Shown here: piece after piece, positions 1 to 8,435 of the stretch
Layout of the letters: the number at the start of each line of letters is the position of its first letter
Numbering within the stretch: position 1 is the stretch's first letter
Assembly (NCBI GenBank): GCA_934754515.1
Contig: CAKVIG010000001.1
Span: forward strand, 124,001-188,000
Reading direction: 5' to 3'
Source: an uncultured Candidatus Melainabacteria bacterium
Lineage (GTDB): Bacteria > Cyanobacteriota > Vampirovibrionia > Gastranaerophilales > Gastranaerophilaceae
DNA: 64,000 nt
Translations under genes and position numbers: made by a program
Notes under the pieces: model-generated
The model's database searches: none
Seen by the model: only the letters and a program-made list of their open reading frames with translations
Told to the model about the DNA's origin: nothing

Positions 1-1601
1 CCGCCTGCAAGTTCAGCAATCGCTTTTAATTTTCTATCTCCCTCAAGAACTGAAATGTCAACGCTTGTCGTGCCGTCTTGCGTTTTTCTTACATAAAAAT
101 GTTTGTCGGATTTCGACGCAATAATTGCTTGGTGCGTAATCATAATGATTTGCATATATTTAGAAAGTTCTTTTACTTCATCAGCTACGGCTTGTGAAGT
201 TTTGCCTGAAATACCCGTATCAATTTCATCAAAAATAACTGTATCAATATTATCAGATTGAGCAAAAATTGTTTTAATCGCAAGCATTACTCTTGAAATT
301 TCACCGCCGGAAGCAACTTTAGCTAAAGGTTTCAAGCCTTCTGAAATATTCGTAGAAATCAAAAATTCGACTTTGTCGCAACCGTTAATCGTAAGTTCTG
401 TTTTTTCAAAACTTATATCAAACTTAACCTTTGGAAGCTCCAATTTTTCAAGTTTTTCAACAATAAGAGAAGACAAAACTTTTGCATAATTTTTTCTCTC
501 AGCAGAAATCTCATCCGCCATTTTTTCGAGTTGCGATTTTTTGTTGGAAATTTCAATTTCCAATTCTTCAATATTTTGTGTTGAAAACTCAATTCCTTCA
601 AGTTCTTGGCGCAATTTTTCGCCTTGCTCCATTACTTTTTCTAAACTTCCGCCGTATTTGCGCTTTAATTTGTCCAATAAAAATAATCGCTCTTGAATAG
701 TGTTTATACGTTCTTCATCGTTATCGAGGCGTGAAGAATATTCTCTTAATTCGCTCGAAACATCCTTTAAAGTTTCAATCGCACTAATTAAGTTGCTTTC
801 AACGTTTTCTAAAGAATTATCCATGCCGGAAGCTTTAGACAAATTCATCTTGATTTGCATCAAAGCGTCCATAATCGCACCATCATCGCCTGAAATTGAC
901 CAATAAGAAGAGCCTGTAAGGTCTTTTAATTTTTCTACATTCTCTAAAATCGAAAGTTCGTTATTAAGTTCTTCATCTTCTTGCGCAGATTGGATTTGCG
1001 CTTCTTCAATTTCGTTAACCTGAAACTTGAGAAAATCAATCTGTTCTTCTGTTTTATCAGCAGAATTCTTGAGTTCGTCAAGCTTTGCAATCATAAATTT
1101 GTAGTCAGAAAATTCTTTTCTGAAATCTTCCAACATTTTTCCGCAAGTATTTTTTGCGTAAGAATCCAACAAAACAATATGGTATTTTGGCTGTAAAAAA
1201 GAATACGTTTGATGTTGCGAATGTACATCCAAAAATAATTCTCTAAAATGACGCATAAATTCTTGATTAACTAAACAACCGTTAACCCTTGAACGTGAAA
1301 CAGTTTGAGTAATTTCTCTTGATAAAATAATTTCGTCACCTAAATCATCTATTCCATATTCATCAAAAAATACGGTTAAATCTTGTTTTTTATTTAAAAT
1401 CGTAACTTCTATTACAGCTTTTTCAGCACCTGTTTTAATAACTTCTTTTCCTGCTTTTGCACCAAAAGCTATATCAATTGCATTGATTAAAATACTTTTA
1501 CCTGCGCCTGTTTCACCTGTAATTATATTCAAACCTTCGGCTAAATCTACCTCTAGCTCATCTATTAATATGTAATTTTTTATTGAAATCTTTGATAACA
1601 T
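1..1601 (-). CDS. recN: DNA repair protein RecN, 3' end outside window
   Basis: SMC-like ATPase acting in recombinational repair of double-strand breaks. Translating the minus strand from the ATG at 1601 gives a Walker A motif GETGAGKS at about residues 29-36, a long coiled-coil middle with many charged residues, the ABC signature SGGEISRV near residue 430 and Walker B VIFDEIDTGISG near residue 455. The reading frame is open to base 1, ending in a RecN-like A-I-A-E-L-A-G-G, so probably only some tens of residues are missing. It starts 3 bases after the stop of the upstream TPR gene, so the two are very likely co-transcribed. The family assignment is secure; the C-terminus is not seen. Confidence 0.95.
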   Translation of the reverse strand, partial: MLSKISIKNYILIDELEVDLAEGLNIITGETGAGKSILINAIDIAFGAKAGKEVIKTGAEKAVIEVTILNKKQDLTVFFDEYGIDDLGDEIILSREITQTVSRSRVNGCLVNQEFMRHFRELFLDVHSQHQTYSFLQPKYHIVLLDSYAKNTCGKMLEDFRKEFSDYKFMIAKLDELKNSADKTEEQIDFLKFQVNEIEEAQIQSAQEDEELNNELSILENVEKLKDLTGSSYWSISGDDGAIMDALMQIKMNLSKASGMDNSLENVESNLISAIETLKDVSSELREYSSRLDNDEERINTIQERLFLLDKLKRKYGGSLEKVMEQGEKLRQELEGIEFSTQNIEELEIEISNKKSQLEKMADEISAERKNYAKVLSSLIVEKLEKLELPKVKFDISFEKTELTINGCDKVEFLISTNISEGLKPLAKVASGGEISRVMLAIKTIFAQSDNIDTVIFDEIDTGISGKTSQAVADEVKELSKYMQIIMITHQAIIASKSDKHFYVRKTQDGTTSVDISVLEGDRKLKAIAELAG

Positions 1602-1604
1602 ACC

Positions 1605-2807
1605 CTATTCCTCGTCATCACCCGTTTCATAATCTTCTTCTTCAAAATCTTCTTCTCCGGACTCCTCATCATCTGTATCTTCATCGTCGGAATATTCTTC
1701 TAAATCTTCTTCATCATCAGAGTTTTCTGCATCATCTAATTCGCTGTAATCATCAGACTCGTCTTCTTCATCACTCTCGTTGTCTTCTAAAACTTCCTGC
1801 TCTTGTTCAATTTCCTCATTTTCTTCGATTTCCTCTTCACCTTCATACTGAGGAATTTCGGCTTCCGGTTTGATTTCTTCATGGTGTCCGAGTTTGTCTT
1901 CAATTACTTCAAACTCTTTTTTTACAATATTTTTAGGAAAACTAAGTGTATAAGGATTTGCTAACGCGGATTTTAATGCATTATAATATTCTTCCGCTTC
2001 ACCGATAAATTTATAAACACGAGCAAGGCAATAATACAAATCACCGTTTGCTTCTTTTTCTAATCTTGTATGAAGAGTTTCAAGAATTTCTTCTGTATTA
2101 CCTTCACTTAAGCAAATTTTTGTAATAAGTTTATACGCCTCAATATCATTTGAATTATGCTCAATTGTTTTGTATAAATACTCTTTTGCTTCTTCTATAT
2201 TGCCCGATTTATATGCGATTGAACCAAGATTAAAATACGCCCAACTATAATCAGGAGAAATTTCAAGCACTTTTTTGTAACTTTCGATAGCAAAGTTTGT
2301 CAAACCATCGTTTTGATAAATATAGCCCAAATAAAAATACGCATATACATCATTCGGATTGATTGATACAGCTTTTTGAAAACAATCTGTTGCAAGATTT
2401 TTTTCTTCTTTATGAAAATAACAAAGCCCTAAATTAAAATAGCTGTTTCCGTCATTCGGGTCTGTTTCAAGCACTTTACGAAATGCTAGAATTGCTTCAT
2501 CCCACTCTTTCAATTCAACTAAAACATCGCCCAAATTGTAATAAAAATCTTCTTGCGGAGAAAGTTCGACTGCCTTTTGGTAACAATCGCGAGCTTTTTC
2601 AAAATCTTTAAGTTTTTCGTAAACAATGCCTAAATTGTAATAAAGTTCTGCATCATCAGGAAAATACTTAATTAAGTATCTCAAATTCCCTTCCGCTTCT
2701 TCATTGAAGCCATTATTTACAAGCAAAATTGAAAGTTCTCTCCTTGCTTGAAAATTTGAAGGGTCGTTTTTCAGAATATTTTGTAAAGCCTCGATATCAT
2801 TATCCAT
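1605..2807 (-). CDS. TPR-repeat protein with long acidic tail
   Basis: 400 residues. About seven consecutive tetratricopeptide repeats (residues ~5-240; repeated W/Y-x-x-L-G-x-x-Y and A-x-x-x-Y-x-K-A-x-x-x-x-P signatures) form a protein-binding scaffold. The last ~85 residues are almost only Glu, Asp and Ser. There is no signal peptide, so it is probably cytoplasmic. It lies directly upstream of recN, 3 bases apart. A TATAAT box (minus strand, 2819-2814) with an extended TGC lies 6 bases before the ATG and no Shine-Dalgarno is present, so the mRNA is predicted to be leaderless. The partner is unknown; TPR function cannot be inferred from sequence alone. Confidence 0.85.
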   Translation of the reverse strand: MDNDIEALQNILKNDPSNFQARRELSILLVNNGFNEEAEGNLRYLIKYFPDDAELYYNLGIVYEKLKDFEKARDCYQKAVELSPQEDFYYNLGDVLVELKEWDEAILAFRKVLETDPNDGNSYFNLGLCYFHKEEKNLATDCFQKAVSINPNDVYAYFYLGYIYQNDGLTNFAIESYKKVLEISPDYSWAYFNLGSIAYKSGNIEEAKEYLYKTIEHNSNDIEAYKLITKICLSEGNTEEILETLHTRLEKEANGDLYYCLARVYKFIGEAEEYYNALKSALANPYTLSFPKNIVKKEFEVIEDKLGHHEEIKPEAEIPQYEGEEEIEENEEIEQEQEVLEDNESDEEDESDDYSELDDAENSDDEEDLEEYSDDEDTDDEESGEEDFEEEDYETGDDEE

Positions 2808-2827
2808 AAAATGATTATAGCAAAGTA

Positions 2828-2870
2828 AAAGGCTGTTGCAAAGTAGTAATTAGTTTTGCAAACAGCCTTT
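2828..2870 (-). terminator. Terminator after atpC
   Basis: Stem AAAGGCTGTTGCAAA pairs with TTTGCAAACAGCCTTT around a short loop, directly downstream of atpC on the minus strand and followed by a T-containing tract. It separates the atpDC unit from the TPR-recN unit. Confidence 0.7.
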
Positions 2871-2897
2871 GTACAACATTTAGAATTTTGTTTTATC

Positions 2898-3290
2898 TTA
2901 TTTATTCAACGCAGCCTTCAATCTCGCTAAAGAACGAGCCAAAGCAGCTTGCGCACGTTCTGCATCAATTTTAGCATCATTATCAGCCAAACGAGCTTCT
3001 GCTCTTTGTTTTGCGTTATTAGCACGAGTTACATCAATATCACATCCGTCTTCGCAAACATCAGTCAATATTGTAGCAGTATTATCCTTAAATTGGAAAA
3101 TTCCGCCCATTGTTGCAAAGTATTTGTACTTATCACCAATTTTAGCTTTTGTAACTCCGATATCAAGCGCAGTTGTAAGTGGAACGTGATCTTTCAAAAT
3201 ACCGATTTGTCCGCCAGTTGTTTGAAGTACAAGTTCATCAACCTCGCCTTCAAAAACTATTCGTTCGTGAGTAATTATTTTTAGTTTCAT
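2898..3290 (-). CDS. atpC: F-type ATP synthase epsilon subunit
   Basis: Central-stalk subunit of F1, coupling rotation to catalysis and inhibiting ATP hydrolysis. The N-terminal beta-sandwich (about residues 1-85, with GILKDHVPLTT and the G-G-I-F-Q-F strand) and the C-terminal helical hairpin rich in Ala, Arg and Lys are both present. The frame extends 4 codons upstream to 3302, but GGAG sits 6 bases before the ATG at 3290, so MKLKI is chosen as the N-terminus (130 residues). It follows atpD in the same direction, separated by a repeat-filled 140-base gap. The beta-epsilon pair standing alone is the cyanobacterial arrangement. Confidence 0.95.
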   Translation of the reverse strand: MKLKIITHERIVFEGEVDELVLQTTGGQIGILKDHVPLTTALDIGVTKAKIGDKYKYFATMGGIFQFKDNTATILTDVCEDGCDIDVTRANNAKQRAEARLADNDAKIDAERAQAALARSLARLKAALNK

Positions 3291-3302
3291 CCTAAGCTCC
3301 AT

Positions 3303-3443
3303 AAAAGTTGTTAAAAGTTGATAAGTTGAATAGTGAAAAAGATGAAAAGTTCATTAAGTTCGCTTGCGCTCACATTTTCTAGAATTTATGAACGAAAAGA
3401 ATATAAAAAACTCTTCCACTTTTCAACCTTTCAACCGTTCAAC
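3303..3443. repeat. Palindromic intergenic repeat, family F, inside the atpDC unit
   Basis: Core GTTCATTAAGTTCGC, then GCGCTCA, then ATGAAC (about 3345-3391) flanked by arms rich in AAGTTGAA and TTCAACTT. A related core lies at 38424-38475 before recA, and the CTTCCACTTTTCAAC arm recurs at 5100-5117 before uvrB. It lies between two genes that should be co-transcribed. Confidence 0.7.
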
Positions 3444-4850
3444 TTATTGTAACGTTTTCGCCTTTTCAACAGCTTCTTCAATAGTACCAACCATGTAGAA
3501 AGCTTGTTCAGGCAAGTCGTCGTGTTTACCTTCAATAATTTCTTTGAAGCCTCTGATTGTATCTTCAAGCTTAACGTATTTACCAGGGATACCTGAGAAC
3601 TGTTCAGCAACAAAGAACGGTTGAGATAAAAATCTTTGAATTTTTCTTGCTCTGTTTACGGTTTCTTTATCTTCATCAGACAATTCATCCATACCCAAGA
3701 TTGCAATGATATCTTGAAGTTCTTTATATTTTTGTAAAATTTCAAGAACTTTTCTTGTAACTTCATAGTGTTCATCACCAATAATATTTGGATCAAGAAC
3801 TCTGGAGTTTGAAGCTAACGGATCAACTGCCGGATAAATACCCAAAGACGCAATTTGTCTTGAAAGTACGGTTGAAGCATCCAAGTGAGAGAATGTTGTA
3901 GCCGGTGCAGGGTCAGTTAAGTCATCGGCAGGTACATAAATCGCTTGAACAGATGTAATAGAACCATCCTTAGTTGATGTAATACGTTCTTGCAATTCAC
4001 CCATTTCAGTAGCCAATGTAGGTTGGTAACCAACGGCTGATGGCATACGACCAAGTAGAGCTGATACTTCTGAACCTGCTTGAGTAAATCTGAAAATGTT
4101 ATCAATAAACAAAAGTACGTCCTGTTTAGAGAAATCTCTAAAGTATTCAGCAGCAGTCAAAGCTGAAAGACCAACTCTCATTCTTGCTCCCGGTGGTTCG
4201 TTCATCTGACCGTAAATCAGTGCAACTTTATCGATAACGCCTGACTCTTTCATTTCATTCCACAAGTCGTTACCTTCACGAGTTCTTTCACCAACACCAC
4301 CGAATACTGAAACGCCTGAGTGTTCAGATGCGATATTGTGAATTAATTCCATAATCAAAACGGTTTTACCAACACCTGCACCACCGAACAGACCAATCTT
4401 ACCACCTTTTTGATATGGTTGAATCAAGTCGATTGCCTTAATACCTGTTTCCAAGATTTCAATATCTGTATTTTGATCAACAAGCTTTGGTGATTCTCTA
4501 TGAATTGGAAGATAATCATTTGTTTGAATATCGCCCATTTTATCAACAGGTTCACCGATTACGTTTAAAATTCTACCTAAAATCGGTTTACCTACAGGTA
4601 TTTTAATAGGCTCACCAGTATTAATAACCTTCATGCCTCTTTTCAAACCATCAGTTGATGACATTGCAACTGTTCTTACACGATTTGAACCAAGCATTTG
4701 TTGAACTTCTGCAACTGTACAATTACCGTCTTCATTATAAATTTTAAGAGCGGTATAAATTTCAGGAAGTTCGCCTTGTGCAAATTCTACGTCAATTACA
4801 GGACCGATAATTTGAGTAATTAATCCTTCATTTTTGTTTAAAGTTTCCAT
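3444..4850 (-). CDS. atpD: F-type ATP synthase beta subunit
   Basis: Catalytic subunit of the F1 ATPase. 468 residues, a normal length. The P-loop GGAGVGKT is near residues 155-162; the GERTREGNDL motif with the catalytic Glu, the R-F-T-Q-A-G-S-E-V-S-A-L-L-G-R-M-P-S segment and the DDLTDPAPATTF region are all present. An AGGAAA sequence lies upstream of the ATG. No atpA, atpG or atpH gene flanks it: upstream is a repeat-filled gap and then uvrB on the other strand. The assignment is certain. Confidence 0.98.
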   Translation of the reverse strand: METLNKNEGLITQIIGPVIDVEFAQGELPEIYTALKIYNEDGNCTVAEVQQMLGSNRVRTVAMSSTDGLKRGMKVINTGEPIKIPVGKPILGRILNVIGEPVDKMGDIQTNDYLPIHRESPKLVDQNTDIEILETGIKAIDLIQPYQKGGKIGLFGGAGVGKTVLIMELIHNIASEHSGVSVFGGVGERTREGNDLWNEMKESGVIDKVALIYGQMNEPPGARMRVGLSALTAAEYFRDFSKQDVLLFIDNIFRFTQAGSEVSALLGRMPSAVGYQPTLATEMGELQERITSTKDGSITSVQAIYVPADDLTDPAPATTFSHLDASTVLSRQIASLGIYPAVDPLASNSRVLDPNIIGDEHYEVTRKVLEILQKYKELQDIIAILGMDELSDEDKETVNRARKIQRFLSQPFFVAEQFSGIPGKYVKLEDTIRGFKEIIEGKHDDLPEQAFYMVGTIEEAVEKAKTLQ

Positions 4851-4964
4851 TAATTTTTCCTCTTCTCTTCGTTGAGTTAATTATATAACATAAAAATAAC
4901 ATTTACAACGAACAAGAAAAGAAAAAATTTATTAAGTTTAAAAAGAAGTATTATACCCTTACGG

Positions 4965-5097
4965 GTCATCACCTCACCCTAACCCTGTCTTGGATTATTC
5001 GGGGTGTCGGCGGAGTAACGTCCGACCTCCACCTTACGGGCTTACGCCCTACCGAAAATCCGCTCTCCTGTAAGGAGAGGGAATTACAAACTTTTCA
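4965..5097. repeat. Composite intergenic repeat, family E, with insertion
   Basis: Begins with CACCTCACCCTAACCCT and ends with CTCTCCTGTAAGGAGAGGG. At 41943-41985 (reverse strand) the same two blocks are joined directly. Here they are separated by about 75 bases holding GTCGG...CCGAC and GGGC...GCCC hairpins, so this copy looks like a repeat carrying a second inserted repeat. It fills the gap between divergent atpD and uvrB and is GC-rich compared with its surroundings. Confidence 0.7.
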
Positions 5098-5168
5098 ACC
5101 CTTCCACTTTTCAACTCAATTAAAACTTCTTCTAAACTCCTAAACTTTTCCCCTTTTATTTAAAGTGT

Positions 5169-5174
5169 TATAAT
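5169..5174 (+). promoter_or_regulatory. uvrB -10 box (leaderless)
   Basis: TGTTATAAT, an extended -10, ends 6 bases before the uvrB ATG. There is no purine-rich site in between, so transcription probably starts at or next to the start codon. Confidence 0.6.
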
Positions 5175-5180
5175 GTTTTT

Positions 5181-7163
5181 ATGGAGAAAAAATTTGAACT
5201 CGTATCTAAATATAAACCGTCAGGCGACCAGCCAAAAGCGATTGAAGAACTTGTAGAAGGACTTAGAGAAGGAGATGACGCGCAAACGCTTCTTGGTATT
5301 ACAGGTTCAGGTAAAACTTTTACGATTGCAAATGTAATCCAAGAAATCCAAAAACCGACGCTTATTATTGCACACAACAAAACTCTGGCAGCACAGCTTT
5401 ATAACGAGTTTAAAGAACTTTTTCCGAATAACGCGGTTGAATATTTTATTTCATATTACGATTATTATCAACCTGAAGCTTATATTCCGCGAACAGATAC
5501 TTATATAGAAAAATCCGCAAGCATAAATGAAGAAATCGACCGACTTCGCCACAACACAACAAGAAGTCTGTATGAAAGAAATGACGTAATAATCGTAGCT
5601 TCTGTAAGTTGTATTTACGGTTTGGGTTTACCTGAAAGCTATTTTAAAGGCACAATTCAGATTAAAGTCGGTGATACTTTAGATAGAGGCGATTTAATTA
5701 AACATCTTGTAATGACTCAATATACAAGAAACGACCTTGTTTTAGAGCGTTCAACGTTTAGAGCGAGAGGCGATATTTTAGAAATCATGCCTGCTTATGA
5801 GAAAATTATTACAAGAATTTATTTCTTCGGCGACGAAATTGAAAAAATCGTTAAAATTGACAATTTAACAGGTGAAATTATTGAAGCACCTGAGTCTGTA
5901 ATGATTTATCCCGCTGTGCATTACATCGCTTATGATGAAAATGAAGACGAAACTATTTCTATGATTAAAACCGAACTCAAAAATCGCGTCATAGAATTAG
6001 AAAGTGAAAATAAGATTTTAGAATCTCAACGACTCCAACAGAGAGTTAAATACGATATTGAGATGATTAAGGAAATGGGTTATTGTTCAGGAATTGAAAA
6101 TTATTCACGTATTATTGAACGTCGCCCTGTGGGTTCCGCGCCTGCAACTCTTTTAGACTATTTTCAAACCGACTTTTTAACAGTAATTGATGAATCTCAC
6201 GTAACACTTCCACAACTTAACGGAATGTATCATGGTGATGCGGCGCGCAAGAAAACGCTTGTTGATTTTGGGTTCAGATTGCCTTGTGCCAAAGATAACA
6301 GACCGCTTAAGAGTGAAGAATTTTTCGCAAAAGTCGGACAAAAAATTTATATTTCAGCAACCCCTGGGGAATTCGAAAAGAAAACTTCCGAACAAATGGT
6401 TGAACAAATTATCCGTCCGACAGGACTTGTTGACCCTAAAATCAGTGTTCGTCCGATTGAAACACAAATCGGAGATTTGAAAATTGAAATAGAAAAGCGC
6501 GCTAAAAAAGAAGAAAGAGTTCTCATTACAACTCTTACGAAACGCATGGCAGAAGATTTATGCGACTTTTTCTTACAAGAAGGAATTAGAGTAAGATATT
6601 TACATAGCGGAATTAAATCAATTGAACGTGTTGAAATTTTAAGGGACTTAAGACTCGGGGAATTTGATGTTTTGATTGGCGTAAATTTGCTTAGGGAAGG
6701 TTTAGATATTCCTGAAGTTTCGCTTGTAGCAATTATGGACGCAGATAAAGAAGGATTTTTACGCTCAGAAACAAGTTTAATTCAGACAATCGGCCGTGCA
6801 GCGCGTAATGCTTGCGGTGAAGTAATTATGTATGCAGACAAAATAACTGATTCTATGCAAAAAGCAATTGACGAAACAAACCGCAGAAGAGAAATTCAAC
6901 TTGCGCATAACAAAAAATTCGGTATTATTCCACAAACAATTAAAAAACCGATTGAAAATAATTTGCTTTCTCTTGTTGCAAGTTATAGAGATTTTGAAGA
7001 TATTGTTGCAGAAGAAATGGTTGATTTAGGTATTGATAAAAAAGATTTACCTAAACTTATTAACAAATTAGAAAAAGATATGCACAAAGCTGCAAAAATC
7101 CTCGATTTTGAACGCGCAGCAGAAATTAGAGATAAGTTGAAAAAACTAAGAGAAATGGTTTAA
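5181..7163 (+). CDS. uvrB: Excinuclease ABC subunit B
   Basis: Damage-recognition helicase of nucleotide excision repair; it loads onto DNA with UvrA and then recruits UvrC. 660 residues. Walker A GITGSGKT is at 39-46, the beta-hairpin region with YYDYYQPEAYIP follows near residue 92, helicase motifs DESH and SATP follow, then the motif VI region QTIGRAARN, and the C-terminal UVR domain (about 625-655) that contacts UvrC. No Shine-Dalgarno sequence; predicted leaderless. uvrA and uvrC are not in the window. Confidence 0.98.
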   Translation: MEKKFELVSKYKPSGDQPKAIEELVEGLREGDDAQTLLGITGSGKTFTIANVIQEIQKPTLIIAHNKTLAAQLYNEFKELFPNNAVEYFISYYDYYQPEAYIPRTDTYIEKSASINEEIDRLRHNTTRSLYERNDVIIVASVSCIYGLGLPESYFKGTIQIKVGDTLDRGDLIKHLVMTQYTRNDLVLERSTFRARGDILEIMPAYEKIITRIYFFGDEIEKIVKIDNLTGEIIEAPESVMIYPAVHYIAYDENEDETISMIKTELKNRVIELESENKILESQRLQQRVKYDIEMIKEMGYCSGIENYSRIIERRPVGSAPATLLDYFQTDFLTVIDESHVTLPQLNGMYHGDAARKKTLVDFGFRLPCAKDNRPLKSEEFFAKVGQKIYISATPGEFEKKTSEQMVEQIIRPTGLVDPKISVRPIETQIGDLKIEIEKRAKKEERVLITTLTKRMAEDLCDFFLQEGIRVRYLHSGIKSIERVEILRDLRLGEFDVLIGVNLLREGLDIPEVSLVAIMDADKEGFLRSETSLIQTIGRAARNACGEVIMYADKITDSMQKAIDETNRRREIQLAHNKKFGIIPQTIKKPIENNLLSLVASYRDFEDIVAEEMVDLGIDKKDLPKLINKLEKDMHKAAKILDFERAAEIRDKLKKLREMV

Positions 7164-7231
7164 TTATATATTTATTTTTATTGTAAAAATTTGTTAAAAT
7201 TGAGCAATTTTTTAACCCTCATATACTTATC

Positions 7232-7954
7232 ATGAGTATGAAGGTTTTATATAAATCAGGTACTGTTAATGACATTTTTCAAAGAAAATATAATATTTTC
7301 AGTAAAAATTGTTTTGACAAAAATACGTCTTTAGAAAAAGTTAAATTTGATTTTTATAAAACACAAGACTTGTTTGTAAAAAGCGGACAAGTTGAATCAT
7401 TTGCAGATAAAACAACTACACTTTGTAATGTTATTGAAAATATAGGCAATCAAAATATAAGCGATTTATTAATAAATGAATTAAGCAAACTTTGTGTAAA
7501 TTTCAACTTGCAAGAAAAATCTGAAAAAATTACTTATAGAGCTATTAAAAATTGTAGAAAAAATAAAGATGGACTGCATGAATTAGCAAGAATTATCGAT
7601 TTAGAAAAAGTTTATTCCAAAAACAATGACAAAAAATTAGTTAAAACTTTAAATATGAAAAAGAATTGTTGTGAAAAAATACTTGAAAACTACGATTGTA
7701 ATGCTAAAAATTTTAGAAGCTTAATTAAAAATCCTACTTCAAAGTATTATGTAAAAGCTCAATTAGCAACAACTTATTGCAGATTAGCCGAAATGATTGC
7801 AAAACAACATCCTGAAAATGCAATTGCAATGTTTCAAAAAGCAAGAATGATAAATAAAGAACTAAGGCGTTTTCGAGCTGCGGATTATGCAGAACTTTGC
7901 ATAAAAGATATAATGTCAAATAATTTAAATTTTCCATCTAATTATCACTACTAA
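7232..7954 (+). CDS. Hypothetical protein, helical
   Basis: 240 residues, not recognised. Lys- and Asn-rich, mostly predicted helix, with several Cys residues and no signal peptide or membrane segment. The C-terminal part (AIAMFQKARMINKELRRFRAADYAE) reads like one TPR-type helix pair. The start may be the ATG at 7232 or the one at 7238; neither has a clear Shine-Dalgarno sequence, and a weak TATACT lies just upstream. It lies between uvrB and the iteron-like region before mnmG. A lineage-specific gene is the most likely reading. Confidence 0.6.
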   Translation: MSMKVLYKSGTVNDIFQRKYNIFSKNCFDKNTSLEKVKFDFYKTQDLFVKSGQVESFADKTTTLCNVIENIGNQNISDLLINELSKLCVNFNLQEKSEKITYRAIKNCRKNKDGLHELARIIDLEKVYSKNNDKKLVKTLNMKKNCCEKILENYDCNAKNFRSLIKNPTSKYYVKAQLATTYCRLAEMIAKQHPENAIAMFQKARMINKELRRFRAADYAELCIKDIMSNNLNFPSNYHY

Positions 7955-8435
7955 ATGACTTAAAAAATACAAAACTTTTGCATCTTTTTTCTATCTTTAA
8001 ATAGTTGTTTTTTACGTATTTATTGAATTATAGAGTTTTAAAAATAACAAAATTTTCGCTAAATTTTCTCATGTTCAAAACTATGTAGAAAAGGTGTTCA
8101 AAAGTCAAAAGTTTTGAACATGTTTTGACATTTTTTAGAAAAGATTTTTTAGTTTTTGAAAATTTTTGTAGAAACATGTTCAAAACAAGAAAGTTTTCTA
8201 CATGTTTTGAACATGTTTTTGAACATGTAAAACTATTATTATTAGTTAATTTCAACAAGTTTTGCACAAATAATTGAAGCAGATGAAGATGATGAAGAAT
8301 TTATATATATAATTAAATAATATAATTATAATAATAAGAAAAGTTCAAAACTTTTAGAAAAAATTTTTCAATGTTCTATTAAAAATAATATTATTAATAA
8401 AAATCTTGATTAAATTTTTATTGTATAATTAATCT
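7955..8435. other. Candidate replication origin or iteron region
   Basis: A 480-base gap with no credible gene. The 12-mer CATGTTCAAAAC occurs in both orientations at 8070-8081, 8111-8122, 8175-8186 and 8204-8215, with a near copy at 8215-8227 and partial copies at 8094 and 8121. Interleaved are TTTTCTACA boxes at 8084-8092 (minus) and 8194-8202 (plus) and a GTTTCTACA at 8167-8175 (minus), each close to the TTTTCCACA form of the DnaA box. From 8300 to 8338 the sequence is nearly all A and T, like an unwinding element. mnmG (gidA), a frequent origin neighbour, follows. dnaA and dnaN are not visible, so this remains an inference; an autoregulatory operator cluster is the alternative. Confidence 0.45.
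8424..8429 (+). promoter_or_regulatory. mnmG -10 box (leaderless)
   Basis: TATAAT ends 6 bases before the mnmG ATG; the bases between are AT-rich without a Shine-Dalgarno sequence. Confidence 0.55.

Noticed and set aside
8028..8267. A 79-codon minus-strand frame across the iteron-like region
   Set aside because: It is produced by the repeated 12-mer, giving a repetitive Cys/Ser/Lys product; no ribosome site or plausible protein composition.
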